Positions 20,887-36,100 of a stretch of 64,000 bases of DNA are shown here, piece by piece. The stretch comes from Gordionus sp. m RMFG-2023 (lineage: Eukaryota; Nematomorpha; Gordioida; Chordodea; Parachordodidae): positions 2,527,473 through 2,591,472 of the forward strand of contig NC_088775.1 in the NCBI RefSeq assembly GCF_954871325.1, given 5' to 3'. Below the pieces are notes generated by a model that ran no database searches, was not told the origin of the DNA, and saw only the letters and a program-made list of their open reading frames with translations. The translations under genes were made by a program, and so were the position numbers. The number at the start of each line of letters is the position of its first letter. Position 1 is the stretch's first letter.

Positions 20887-22954
20887 TCATTTTTTTTTAG
20901 AAAATATTATTTCATCAGAGTTATTTGTCGAGAGAGTGACATTGGTCACATTTCCGTCGAATTCTTTATCAGAATTATTTGCTGAGAGAGTGACATCGGT
21001 CGCATTTCCATCATCTTCTTTATCAGGATCGGTAGCTGCTTTCGAAGATAAAAAAACATAAAATGAATGAATGAATAAATAAATAAATTTTTTTTTTTAT
21101 TTTTTTTTTGTTTTATTTATTTATTTAATAAATAAATTAATAAATAAATGAATGAATGGATTATCAACTCACTCGTCAGTTATCACTTAATTTATCATAG
21201 TTATTTATCTCAACCTTTAAAAAGGTCTACTTTGTAATTTATATGAAAATATTTAGAATTTAATTTTTTTTGAAAAAATTTCTTTTTATTTTATATCATT
21301 TCTTTTTATTTCTTTCATTTTTTATTTCTTCCTTTTTTTTCTATTCTATTCTATTCTTATTTTTATTCTTTCCTTCCTATTTTTTTTTTCCTAAATGTTT
21401 TCAGCCTTATTCCGTTTAGATTTCTGAAATTTTTATTTGGGTAAATAGTTAATATAACTAGGAGCTCTTGATTTTACGCTTAAAAACAGCTGACAACTTT
21501 AGCGACCATTTTTACCTAAATAGCGAAAAAAATAATAATAATTGGATATTTATTTTTAACTCCTCGATAAAAATAAAATATTTTCTTCTTTTTTTTCTAC
21601 TATTAGATATGTTCCCGTTTTCGCTATCGATGATGACTTCTTCCACTGGTTCTTCAATAAGGGACCCTTGACATTATTTTATTTTTTGCAATTTAATAAA
21701 TAAATTTTTAAAATTTTAAATATTTTTTTTTATTCATTCTTCTTTCCATTCATTTTTCCTTCATTCTTTTTTTTCTATTAACTTCTTCTTTTTAAAAAAT
21801 TATTTTTTTATCCTTTTATTATTTTATTCAATTAAGAAATAAATTTTACACAAAAAAAGGAAAAGAAAAAATAATAAAATTATAGAAAAAAAGGAAATAT
21901 TTGTAAAACGTTACTTTTTTTAAAGTAACTTATTATCTTATCGCTACTTTTCGTAAAAATGATTTTTTGTTAATATGGAATTACAGTTACTTTATTTTAA
22001 AGAAGTAACGTATTATCTTTATACTAAGATTATTGTTTAGAATATAGTCATTTATCGACTTCAACAAGAAATATTTAATAATTGATATCTGCAAAGTTAT
22101 CACATTTTCTATTCTCCAAAAATCCTTCTTAAAATAATTATTTTTTGACATTTTCTGCAATTCATGCCCAATAAATGATATAAAATTTGACATATTAATA
22201 AAGCAATTTAACTCGATAGATGAAATGGGCCAGGGGGTAGGAATAAATTACGTCATTAAAATATCGGGGGTACTTCTGGGGGTGCCCATTATCTATTTCA
22301 TTAATTTAATTAATCATTGTAGAAGGAGAATCAGCTTCATTAGGGTCTAGGAAAGAGAAGGGGGGGGGGGGTAGTCTAGAGCGCTTTAGAAATGTAAAGA
22401 AAAATATTGAATAAAGATACTTATCGTTACTTTACAGGGCTAAAATAAAATTAAAATGCGTTACAATTAATATTACTATCAATCTCAGCCTTTCGATATC
22501 CTCGTTTAATCCAATCCTTGTAATTCTTCCAATTCCCGTTAGACTGTGATTTAGCTATAATAATTTTAAATAAACATTTTACCGACTTTGACTGCTTATT
22601 TAATTAACTTTAAAGTAAGAAAAGAAAATATATTCCTTTTATTAAATATCAATGGCGAGAGAACACCCCCTCCCCCTCTTTTAAGTTCCTAGTAAACTGG
22701 AAATTTTTATAGAATTTGGATTATATTTTTCCCTTATAAATATAATGAAACAATAGTGTGCTCTAATAACAGTTGAAATAAAGCTCATATTTGCCTTATC
22801 TGATGCATTATGACGAAAAGAAAAGAAAAGAAAAGAAAGAAATCAAAAGTTTTTATAAGATTAGTTATTTCAGGCTATAAAAATAATTCTCACCTTGATT
22901 AATTGACAGTGCCATTACGATTGTCAGGAATGTCAAAAACTGCGTAAAGATCAT
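20887..22954 (-). CDS. Small secreted, probably N-glycosylated protein (3 exons, 91 codons)
   Basis: Minus-strand exons 22954-22894, 21666-21601 and 21035-20887, all joined in phase 1; total 276 nt. Exon 1 is a signal peptide (MIFTQFLTFLTIVMALSI). Exon 2 is acidic (SLIEEPVEEVIIDSENGNIS). Exon 3 holds two copies of a 20-residue unit containing GNxTxVTLSxNNSD, with several N-x-S/T sites, and ends in FSKKK. The donor context (GGTGAGAATTATT) and the last acceptor context (ATCTTCGAAAGCAG) are the same as in the plus-strand gene at 24446-27441. The two are paralogues arranged head to head with about 1.5 kb between their ATGs. The protein family is not recognised; a secreted effector, mucin-like or antimicrobial-type peptide are guesses only. 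Confidence 0.6.
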
Positions 22955-24445
22955 TTTATTTATTTTATTTTTTAATATTCTTCTTCAATTTAAGTATTTT
23001 TTTTGAAAATAATATTTTTTTTTTCTCTTCTTCTCTTCTTTTAAAAATATTATTTTTTTATAAAATATATCGAAATAAAATATTTGAAATAAGTCTTGAA
23101 ATTAAAACACAAAAAAATAATAACAAATTAAGTAATTTTATCAAAGGGAAAGGTTAAGGAAGTAATTATTATCTCTAATTTTGGCCTCGATTAATTTTTT
23201 GAAAGAACCCGGAAATACCATTGTAAATTTGTATTTAACTTCCTTTTAAAATATTTGTTAGTTTTATCTTTCAAAAATTCGTAAAAATCGCGAATTCTCT
23301 TGAAAAAACTCTTCTTCCAGACGTTGATCACGTTGTTTCACGTGTTATACCCGTAATCAATGCATCAACCATATGATAAAAAGACTCCTTCTAGGGCCCT
23401 GGAAAACTGATGCCGCTAAAAAAATCGGCGCTGGCTGACAACGCTTAATCTAAAATGCGTAACCTACTAAAGGCAAATAATTTAAAAGCCATTTAATCCC
23501 CCCCCCCTCTTTGTCAGAAATCTTCTAACCTTTAAAGATTTTTTTTATTTTGCAACATGCTTTGGATGATAAAATAAGTTTACTTAGTCAAGTTCGAGAG
23601 TTCCCTGAAATCTAAATTTTGGTTCAGAAATTTTTTGACTTCATTGCGGGTTGCAATCTGGATTCGAACACGCCATGGACCAAAGATACCCCGGATTGTT
23701 TGGTCCACGTTCGCAAAATGTTTCTTACCAAATCATTTTCAAATCTTTTTTTTTTCTTGAAGCCGGGTTTGACTCCCCGTGGGCCAAGAAAATAAAATCA
23801 GCGTATTTTTTTTTGCTATTATCGCATCCATTAAGAAATGAAATTTAGCTTATACGTTACAAAAAGAGAAAATATGAAGCCTGTGTCTTTTTACTTATAA
23901 ACCTGACTAAAGCAGTCAATGACAATCATAGCGAATTTAGGTTATAACCGTCATCTAGGAAAATCTAAACGATAAGGGTCTCTTTCGATTATCCCCCCCC
24001 TCCTTCCTCCTTCGAAATGTCAATCACGAATTCTAGACTTTATAACTCATAGCCTGACTTAAACATTGTAATATAACTTTTGTTAATAATTACAATACGA
24101 ATTCTTTGTTAAGTATGAATTATTTATTTTATTTTATTTTTTCAAAAAATGATAAGAAAATAACAGGTTTTAACCAATATCTTGTAGTTGAAGGAAAACA
24201 AAAATTAAGTTATTTTTCTCTTAATTTCCTTGAATTTAAAATTACTAATTACTGGTTATTTTGTTCAAAAAAAATAAAATTAATGGCTTTTTGCCAACCT
24301 GTGATAAAAAATTAATCTTTATTAAGCTTATTTTAAAAAAAAAATTTTAACTTTTATATTTTGTTTTTTTTTTCGATAATATTAAAATATTTTATTATTT
24401 CAAAGAGAAGAGAAGAGAAGGAAAAAATTTATTTTCTTAGAAATT
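22955..24445. other. Shared upstream region of the two divergent secreted-protein genes
   Basis: 1.5 kb between the ATG of the minus-strand gene (22954) and that of the plus-strand gene (24446). AT-rich, with poly-C runs near 23500 and 23995 and no open frame worth naming. It may hold a bidirectional promoter. Confidence 0.5.
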
Positions 24446-27441
<2,996 letters not shown>

Positions 27442-29098
27442 CCTAAATGATGGACTGAAAAGAATATTATTATTTCTTTACGCAATTCATTTTTAAGAGA
27501 ACTTTATAAAAAATTTATGTAACAAAAAAAATGTATTACAAAATAAACTCTTCTCTTCATTTTACGATAGATTCGTCTTACTTAATTATAAGTTAAAAAA
27601 ATATCAATAAAATTTTAAATAAGGACTCATAGGGAGTTGTTTTAGACAGCATACATAGTATGCATTATTTTAGCATGATAGCGAGCTCCTGCATCATTAT
27701 CTAGTCGGATGAGGGGGGATTTAGAGATGGATCTGGGTGGGATCGGGCAAGTTCTGGAATCAGGAAGGTCAGGTAATTTACTTCACGCCTTCTACTGAAA
27801 CAAAATGATATTATATATGGATTTACTATCCTGGTTAAAATCAAATAGATACTCATAGCTACTCCCGATACCCTTTAGTTACCAGTTTGAGTTTACTGGA
27901 TAAACTCAGCACATAATATCCAATTCATATCAGAAAAAAAAACAAATTGTCACAAATTAAATATAGCTGCACCTCCATCCAGGTCTTTACCTCGGTCTAA
28001 TAAGCATCAGTGTTAAATTATCTAAACCTTTTGCCTATTCCAAGATAAACTTCTAAGACGAAGCCACAGCTTTAATGATTGTGGTTAATTTTTTTAAGAT
28101 ATTGACTAGGCCGATTTGGGTGGGGGGAAGGGGGTGGGGGGGTCTAGAGATTTGTGATGTAACCGCACTAGTTACTATCGCCATATAGCATAAGGATCGC
28201 ATAAATGTAAATATCACAGTTTAAACATAAGTCAATAAAAAATAATACAGTAAAAAAAATCCTTTTTATTGTTATTATATAATAAAAAAATATAAGGTTA
28301 TTATAAATACAAAATTCGAGCCCTATATATATATATACACACATAATACACATTAAAAGATCTAATCGATTATTACATTTATAATTCTAATATTAGGATG
28401 AAAAAAATGTAACTAAAAAAAGAAGAAATACTTTGATAAATTACAACATATTAATATATATAAATATAAATGTTTCAAAATTTTCTCTTGATTCCTCGGG
28501 GAGAATTGAAATTCGAATCCGTTCCTAATTTTAATTGGTCAGACCAAAAAAACATTTTGACAAGGAAATACGTGGTCTTAGCTTCTTCTTCGCCTTCTCC
28601 TAGTTCATAATAAATATAATATAGGGGATATGTATAAAAAAAAAAGAACGTAAATATTCCGACAACTTAAGCATGACAGTTAAGCAATGTCCGCCTATCG
28701 TGGAAAATATTCTATGACACGCGCAATCACCTCCTCACTGATGACTATAATCGAGTAAAGCTAAAATTATAGGGCCATTCCGAAAAACAATTCTTTTTTT
28801 AATCATTTCTAGATAAAAAAAAACCCCCTGATTCAGATAAAAATTGATCTTATTACTCAACTATGCTGATAATCGAGTCGAAAAACGATCCTAAAATGTA
28901 TTTCATTGGGGGAAAAAAAATGTTCATAAAAGTTTTATCTTGGTTTTCTATTAAAGGCAATCCTAAAATTTGTTGATTTTTTTTTAAAAAAAACGAGTGT
29001 AAATATGTACAAAATAGGATAAGCTTAATCTCTACCAATAAAAAAAACCCCCTACAAGTTTCGATAGAGAAAAATTAAATTTTAATTTTAAAAAAAAA
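27442..29098. other. Intergenic between convergent genes
   Basis: Holds the AATAAA of the plus-strand secreted-protein gene (about 27541), poly-G runs near 28125 and AT-rich DNA up to the possible alternative end of the hnRNP L-like gene. No gene was seen. Confidence 0.5.
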
Positions 29099-29265
29099 CT
29101 AAAAAAAACTAAAAAAAACTATTAAAAAACCATTAGTAAAATCTCCGATATCTTTGGGAGCCGGCAAAAGGGTGAAATTGGTGAGACAAATCGCTTTAAC
29201 GGCGTCCGATATGGAATCGAATTCGGCTAAGGCTGTTTGGCAAGCGGATTTCAAAATTTTTTCAT
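29099..29265 (-). CDS. Candidate alternative last exon of the hnRNP L-like gene (RRM4 second half)
   Basis: After an AAAATAG acceptor the minus strand is open in phase 1 for 55 codons and encodes CQTALAEFDSISDAVKAICL followed by TNFTLLPAPKD. This is a textbook beta3-alpha2-beta4 half of an RRM and resembles the corresponding part of Drosophila smooth/hnRNP L RRM4. Phase 1 fits direct splicing from the exon ending at 30742, skipping the two exons at 30335-30470 and 30087-30255. The frame ends in a short hydrophobic tail and TAG within an A-rich tract. It may be an alternative terminal exon, the original one, or a duplicated relic. Confidence 0.5.
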
Positions 29266-29424
29266 CTATTTTATTTTAAAAAAAAATATAAATAAAAAAA
29301 ATATAAATTTAAAATACATTATTAATTTTTTTTATTAATCGGTATACAATAAGTGGTGATGTAAAAAAGCCCATTATCAGAGCCTAAAGATTTGCTGGTA
29401 GCAGGCCGGAAAATGCTTGGACAT

Positions 29425-29850
29425 CTATTTGCCAAATCTCGATGCTTACATGAACCGGGCCGTTTCGAATGTACAATAGTGAAGGTCAACATTCCGGCCC
29501 TATCGGTCTTAGCCCGAAACCGATCTTTTTAATTTTCCGGTTAAGACCTTTTAAGTTTGCTTTACACTTCGATTAATATAACTTTTCTCTTTTTTTGGTA
29601 TATTTAAATTTTGTGCCTATTTTTCTAGGGGAGTTATTTTAGTATTTGCGAATTTTTAGTTTATTTTTATTTTGAATATATGTTTGTCACAAATATGCAT
29701 GTTTTTTTTTTACTTTATAGTCCGAATAAGCAAGAATTAAATTGGGGTAAAAACCAAAAATATTTTTAAAATACGGTTCTGGATCGTTATTTTTAAAGTC
29801 CGCGGCCAGGTCCGGTTAGAGTGCATAGGTTCGGTCCGAACCGTGACCTT
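29425..29850. repeat. GC-rich dispersed repeat copy
   Basis: GGCCGTTTCGAATG, CCGGCCCTATCGG and, near 29.8 kb, GGTTCGGTCCGAACCG in inverted arrangement. Both sides carry CCTTCACTA/TAGTGAAGG, which may be the element ends. It lies between the two candidate last exons of the hnRNP L-like gene. Confidence 0.45.
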
Positions 29851-29869
29851 CACTAGTAATATTATAAAT

Positions 29870-30034
29870 ACAACAGGTATAATTCATTTGTCGCCTAAAA
29901 ACTTTTTGCTTATGGATAACCAAAAGTTTTGACATCTATTAACAAAATTTTGAGGCTTAGACAACATTTTCCTGGCTAAAATATCGAGTTAGCCATTTTA
30001 ATAATCGGCTCAAATCGTTCAGTTTAACAACACT
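29870..30034. mobile_element. Truncated MITE of the AGTGTTGTTAA family
   Basis: The right end AGTTTAACAACACT and the interior CTGGCTAAAATATCGAGTTA are present; the left end is not recognisable. It abuts the exonised MITE at 30043. Confidence 0.45.
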
Positions 30035-30042
30035 ATTTAAAA

Positions 30043-30153
30043 TAGGGATGTGCCGATATTTCATATCGGATCTGATCGGGTCGATATCAATTTGATATCG
30101 GGAATATCGGATCGGATATCGACCTCCAAAAAAGTGGTATCGGTACACTCCTA
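30043..30153. mobile_element. MITE with TAGGGATGTGCCGATA ends, exonised in the hnRNP L-like gene
   Basis: A 111-bp element has ends TAGGGATGTGCCGATA and, inverted, TAGGAGTGTACCGATACC, and TATCGGATCGGATATCG-rich interior. It is a common type of hAT-like miniature element. The last coding exon of the minus-strand hnRNP L-like gene reads into it at 30153 and ends on a TGA at 30089-30087, so about 21 residues of the protein derive from it. Confidence 0.7.
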
Positions 30154-33100
30154 ATTTTTGAAGGTCCGAAATTTGTATAAAATTTAATGCAACCTTGGAG
30201 GGCCATAACATTGTAAGATTCGGAAATATTCTTGAGAGCCGTTTTCGTCTGATCCCTTTGGAATGGATTTTTTTTTAAAAAAAAGAAATGATTTTAAACA
30301 CATTTAAATAATTTGCAAGTTTACTAATTCTTACCAAAGGATGGGTTCGGTCTCGGAGACGCCATCTTTTACGTGTTCAAAAAATTGATCTCCGTCAGTC
30401 AATAAAATTTTCGATGGTTTGGCGTTGATAACAGAATTTACCACGTTTTCGGTGCTAACTTTTGGAATATCTACAAATGAACATCGTAATAATATGGTCA
30501 TTACATTTTTAAGGCTTATACCATTATCTTTCAAAATATTCTCTTATTTTCAGCATATTATACTACCAAAAAAACCTGTACATTTAAAAAAATGTCGTAT
30601 AAAATTCAGTATTAAAAAATCGCCATTTAGTCCGAGGCTTAAGAAAACGCTAACTTAAAAATCTACCATCACTGGTAAATGATATATGATACCAAGGAAA
30701 AAGAGGAGTAAAATATTTATAAAAAACTATAAATAAATTACCGCCAAAAAGCTCCAACACGTTCTCTATTCCTATACCCTGCGGCAAATTACAGATTAGC
30801 AATTTGCCGGTGGGAAAACTGTCGGATACTCCCATGCAATATTTCTGGTGAGGGGAAGAGGAAGATAATAGGATAGACGACGAGGGCAAGATGGTAGGGG
30901 GTGTTTGTTGGTGGACGAACTCGGCCAGCTGTTTGGGTATTCGTCTAAAATTTAAATTATAATATTTTTCTGATAAAAAAAAATGGTCGCAGGTGGGCGA
31001 GTTTGGATTTTCTAAAAAAAATTTTAAATATTTAAAAAAATGGCGGACAGACCTCTAATACTTATTTCGTAATAGAGAAATATTTCTATAAGTTAAAAAA
31101 ATATATTAAAATAAATAAGGACCCACCCCCACCCCTAATCAGCTGGTTCAATATAATTTTTAAACGAAAGTTTAGAGGAAAGGGAGCTAAACAATTTTTA
31201 GATAAATTGGCGGGTAAATTTTTAAGAAAAAAAACATGGGTAGGCAGGAGGCGTGGTAAAAAAATAAAGAGTTGGCGGGCTTTTTGGCACAATCCCGACT
31301 TATCTAAAGGCAAAGAAGGGTTTGTTCCGCGATACTATCGAGTGCTGTTAAATCACCTACCTTTTGGCTAATTCTAAAAAGGCTTAGGCAAGTTTTTAAT
31401 CATAATAATATTTATCCAAATCTTCAAGTTGAGGGCTCAACTTAGAAGTTTAAGTCATTTTTGGGGGGGTAGGAGTGGTGGGAGGGGGGGGGGGGATTGT
31501 CCTAAGTTAGATCATAGCAAAAGCATATTATTCACCTTATATCCAGAACCGAGAAATCTTCCACGCAAATCGGTGTCCCGTCGAGTAGGCTATTTTCGTC
31601 CTTGATTTCTAGCTTCGCCCTGATATCCAACGAGGCCTTGTAAGAGGACGCAACTATAACGGGGTCAGGGCTGTCGAAGGGCTTTTTGGCGGGTCCGATT
31701 TTGAGGAAAAAAGTTTTGAGCCTAATAAATTTTAAAGGGAAAATGGAGTCAGTAATCTAATATTAACCTGGCCCTAATTCTAGGCCTGTTTTTTTCTTTA
31801 AAATCTTTACTGAGTTTCATCAACTCTATTCGACTTTTGTGCAAACAAATCCTAAACTAACAAAATCTCTCTCTCTCTCTCATAATTCTTAGAAAAATAA
31901 TGGTCCGGTATTGATTTTAAATATATTATTTAAGGATCTTCAATCCAATGGATATATTTTTTCCCCCCTATTTTATTAATTTTGTAATTCCGGGGGGAAA
32001 AATTTTTCCTAGATTCTTCTCAATCATCTCACTTTTGATCCTTATCGTGAGCTGGCGTCGTGGTATCGAAGCAGAGCGGGGGCATATGCCTATTCAAGAC
32101 GTTTTGGTTCAGCATACGGGAAACCGTGGTTGAGTCCCTCATCTCGATCACGGCCCGGTCAGGGTGGTTGCGAAGAAATTTGACCTTTGGGGCGATAATT
32201 GGAAAATTTTTGAATAATACGTTCATATTTTATTTTATCTTTCAAGATTATAAATCTATTAATTTATTTTATAGATTGATTGTGTAGTAGGGTGAAAGGG
32301 AAACTTTTCGGTTCTGGAGACGATTCGCCAAGAACGAAGCGGAAATAAACATGATGAACTGCATTCGCGGTTAGCGCGAATTCACAAAATACGCCTTGTA
32401 TTTTTGCGTTTACCGCCGCGAATTCGCGTTGCGACACGTTCTTCAAAAAGAATCGGGAAAGGATTTGACCGCTGTCATTGCAAAAAAAATTGCAGAAACG
32501 AATAGATGCCAATGTAAGGCACCTAGCATGTCGGGTACATCTCATACAACCCACAGATAAAATAATAAACTTGTGAAAAAAAAATGCCAAATTCTAGTTG
32601 CCCTAATTATTATTTTTTTAGTTTTTACAAGTGTTTTCCCTAGCATCAAAAAGATGAAATCTTCTTTGCGACATCTTATAAAGGGTGAGGTTAAATGGTC
32701 CCTAATTGTAATTGCTAGACATGAATGATTGGGTTAATTCTATTCTTAACATAAAATGTCTATTCATAATTGCCTCATAAAGAAAGTAGTTCTCAATGCC
32801 GTAACCCAAAATTTTTTTGCTACCAGACTTTCTTATCTAATAATTAGTTCGCAAAATAAAAAATGAAAAACGCAATCTATCTTCTAGCATATAATTTTTT
32901 TTGAGGGGGGGGGGGGAATCCACACTCTTTTAAACAATAAACAAATTTGTCTGGTTTGGCAAATGTTATTTTGAGATAAAAGAATCTATCCCTATCAAAA
33001 AAAAACAAACTAACGATCATGTAAAATATGCGAGAAATTAGGGAGCCTAATAATGTGCACAAATTGAGCGTTTCGAACGCTGCGTTGCAAGCGCGAATAA

Positions 33101-36100
33101 TGCATTTCAAAATGGCCTCGTGCAAATTAGTAAAAATTACCGTTTGGCGTTAGCAACCATTTTTTTACAAAATGTAAATAACTTACTTATAATCCTAAAG
33201 AAAGGAATATTTATAAAATTAAAGAAATGAGAAGGCAGACGATAATATAATTTTCGAAGACACATCCCTTTTTTTTTAGAATTTATTTAAAATTTTGAAA
33301 TCGACGGATATCATTAAACAAATGGCAAAACGTAAACGCTCAATTCGTTTGCACTATAACATTACTCGATAAAATTTGTGGTAAAATAAAAATGAAGGCC
33401 CTCTCCCCCCCTAAAAAATCTTGAATAAGCTTATAGTGTCCGATATATAATCTTAACCTTAGAAATCTTACGTTTGTGAGCAAAATCAAACTCAGATTTA
33501 GAATTCATATATATAGGAGATTTTTTTGGCGATCCTAGCCCGATCTCTAAAAAATCTTGTGACCGAGCCCGTTTTCAAGTAATTTTTTTCGTCCAGTCAA
33601 ACCCGAACCCAGCTAAAAAAAAATCGAATTTTAGTTTAAATATTATAATTGTCGTGACCTGTTTTATATAAAAATGTTAATTGATTACATTATAATTGAT
33701 AGGTTAAAATGATATAAAAATATTTTATTATAATATTGAAAGCATTTAAGCATAGAACGCGTATAATGTATTTTTTGTGAGAAGATTTTAAAGATAAAAT
33801 TTTGGGATAGAATAGGAATTAATTTTTTTACAAAATAACTTCTTTTCATATATATATGATTTCTCAAAAATTATATTTATTTTTTCTTCATGAATATAAT
33901 TTAATTTTTTAAAACGTTACAAGAATTATTAAAATAAAATTTTAACAAGTGTTTCGTAAACGCAAAAAGAAAGCAAGTAAAGGTTTAAATAGAGATAACA
34001 AATCGTTAGCATCCACGTTTTAATGTATAAATAACTGTCAAATAAATTCGTTAACAAAAATTCATTTCTCTTTAAATTTTCATCCAATAAAAAGAAAATA
34101 TATTTAGCCCGCGGATAAGATAAAAATAGAAAAAGTAATATTTATCAAAGTGATTTCTTAAATATTTTTATAGTTACTATTAAGTGCAGAATTAATTCCT
34201 TTATAAACCAACATTTTTGTAAATCAAAAAAAAAAGACATCATAATAATATCATAAAAAATATGGCAGTGGCGTGTTTATGGGGGATGGGGGGGAGGATA
34301 AAGAGGCATTTGATAATCCCAGCATTCCCTCAAAAATAAGATTTTATTAATTTTTGATTCCCCCCCCCCCAGAATAAAAATCCTAAATGCGCAACTGAGT
34401 CAGAGCAATTGAAAACCGATTCGGAATTGGGCTAATTACATTTACGTATATATGTATAAATTTATTTAATTTCGAATTTAATGCTCTAACCTTCAAGACG
34501 ACCCCAAAGGCAGAAAACAGATTGAAAATGGCGCGACAATTGAACTGCGAAGGTTCAATCCCAAAGAGGACAAAAACGTTCGCCACGCTTTCCCCGTTCT
34601 GATTGGCGGCCTCGAAGTCTCCGTGGGCATTCACATGAGCGTGAAGTGGGTTGATTGACATCAATGGCGGTGGTTTGTTATTAAAATGCGAAGAACGTGG
34701 AGATGGTCTTCTTTGGCTATATAAATGATATAAAATATTGCAATTAAATATTTGCCATCATGAAACTATTTGCAAATTTTAAGATACATACTTGAAAATA
34801 GCGTTGCGAATGACGTTGAGCAATAGAGGTGGTGGAGGACCAGCCCTTAACCGAATACCAAACCGGTTGCCAGCTGCCCTGGCTCTCATGTCGTTATTAA
34901 AATTACTGAGATTGATATTATTCATGGCTCCTCTAGGCATAGGTGGCGGCAATCGATTATTTAACAGCTGATTATGGATCAGCTGATTACCGAGATTCGC
35001 ATTGGGAATACTAATTGGAAGATGGTGGTCATAGCTCCTGTTAATCAGGTGGTGAGAGTTATTCGAGCCCAGCCTATCGAAAACGGATTTCGGTTTTGAG
35101 TCCAGTTGGTTACCGTATTCTGCAAAAGAGGTATTCGGTTTCATTCCGCCACCGGTCCGATTAAACCCGGGTGATGAAACATTCGTGACACGAATTACCA
35201 AAGGGTTTCGAGGTTCAACTAAGATGGGGTGGCTAGTGTTGTAGCTGTTGCTAATTATAGGTTGATGAGGCTCATAACCATTATTAGGCAAATGAGCTTG
35301 CAGAGGGTTGGGTTGAAAGTAGGCTTCATTTTAAAAGATACAATTAATTAAGTATCGAAAAATAAAATAAATCACTCAATTTAATATATTATTATTTTTC
35401 GCTTACTATTTGATGAATCTATAATTATAATGTTTAACCTTTTTTTATTATACCTACTTTAAATTATCGAACGTATTCATTTAAGTTTTTACCTTGGTCA
35501 AGCTCCATCTTCTCTAAAGCTGGTCCGGGATCCATATGCGTCGGTTTTTCTAGGGTTATAGCTGCAAGAGCGGCCGCCTTCGCTGCTGCTCGAGCAGAGG
35601 TGACCGAACCCGTGGATGCTAAATAACGATCGTAATAGATCGAATAATAAGGATGAGCTATGATCCGTGATTCGTCTATTTCACTTGGTTCTAATTAGTT
35701 TTTTTTTTAAAAATTAATACACCTGTTACTTAAGAATATATAAATTTGAACAAAATAATATGATTAAGGGCCTCGTTTATAGAAAACGCGTTACACTTTA
35801 AGCGTTGGGTTAATTAACGCGGAATTACAAAATTAAGCCAATAGGTATAAAGCGTTATGATTATAACGCTATGATAAAATTTAAAAAAAACATATGTTAC
35901 GACGCGTTGATCTTCTTAAATCTTATATAAAATAATAATTATCTCTATTTTGGCTTTATCTTAAATTAGTTGTTTTTTTAAACTTAATCAGCTGTGACAA
36001 TGCCGCTCTAAGATAACGCGTTTACTAAAAAAAGAACAGAAGAAGCTTCAAATAAACTGTTCATAGGTCCATTCAAGGTTAATTAAGTTTTACTGCACTC

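Noticed and set aside
20852-21061. Plus-strand 69-codon frame at the secreted-protein locus
   Set aside because: Shadow of the minus-strand last exon, whose acceptor is shared with the paralogue.
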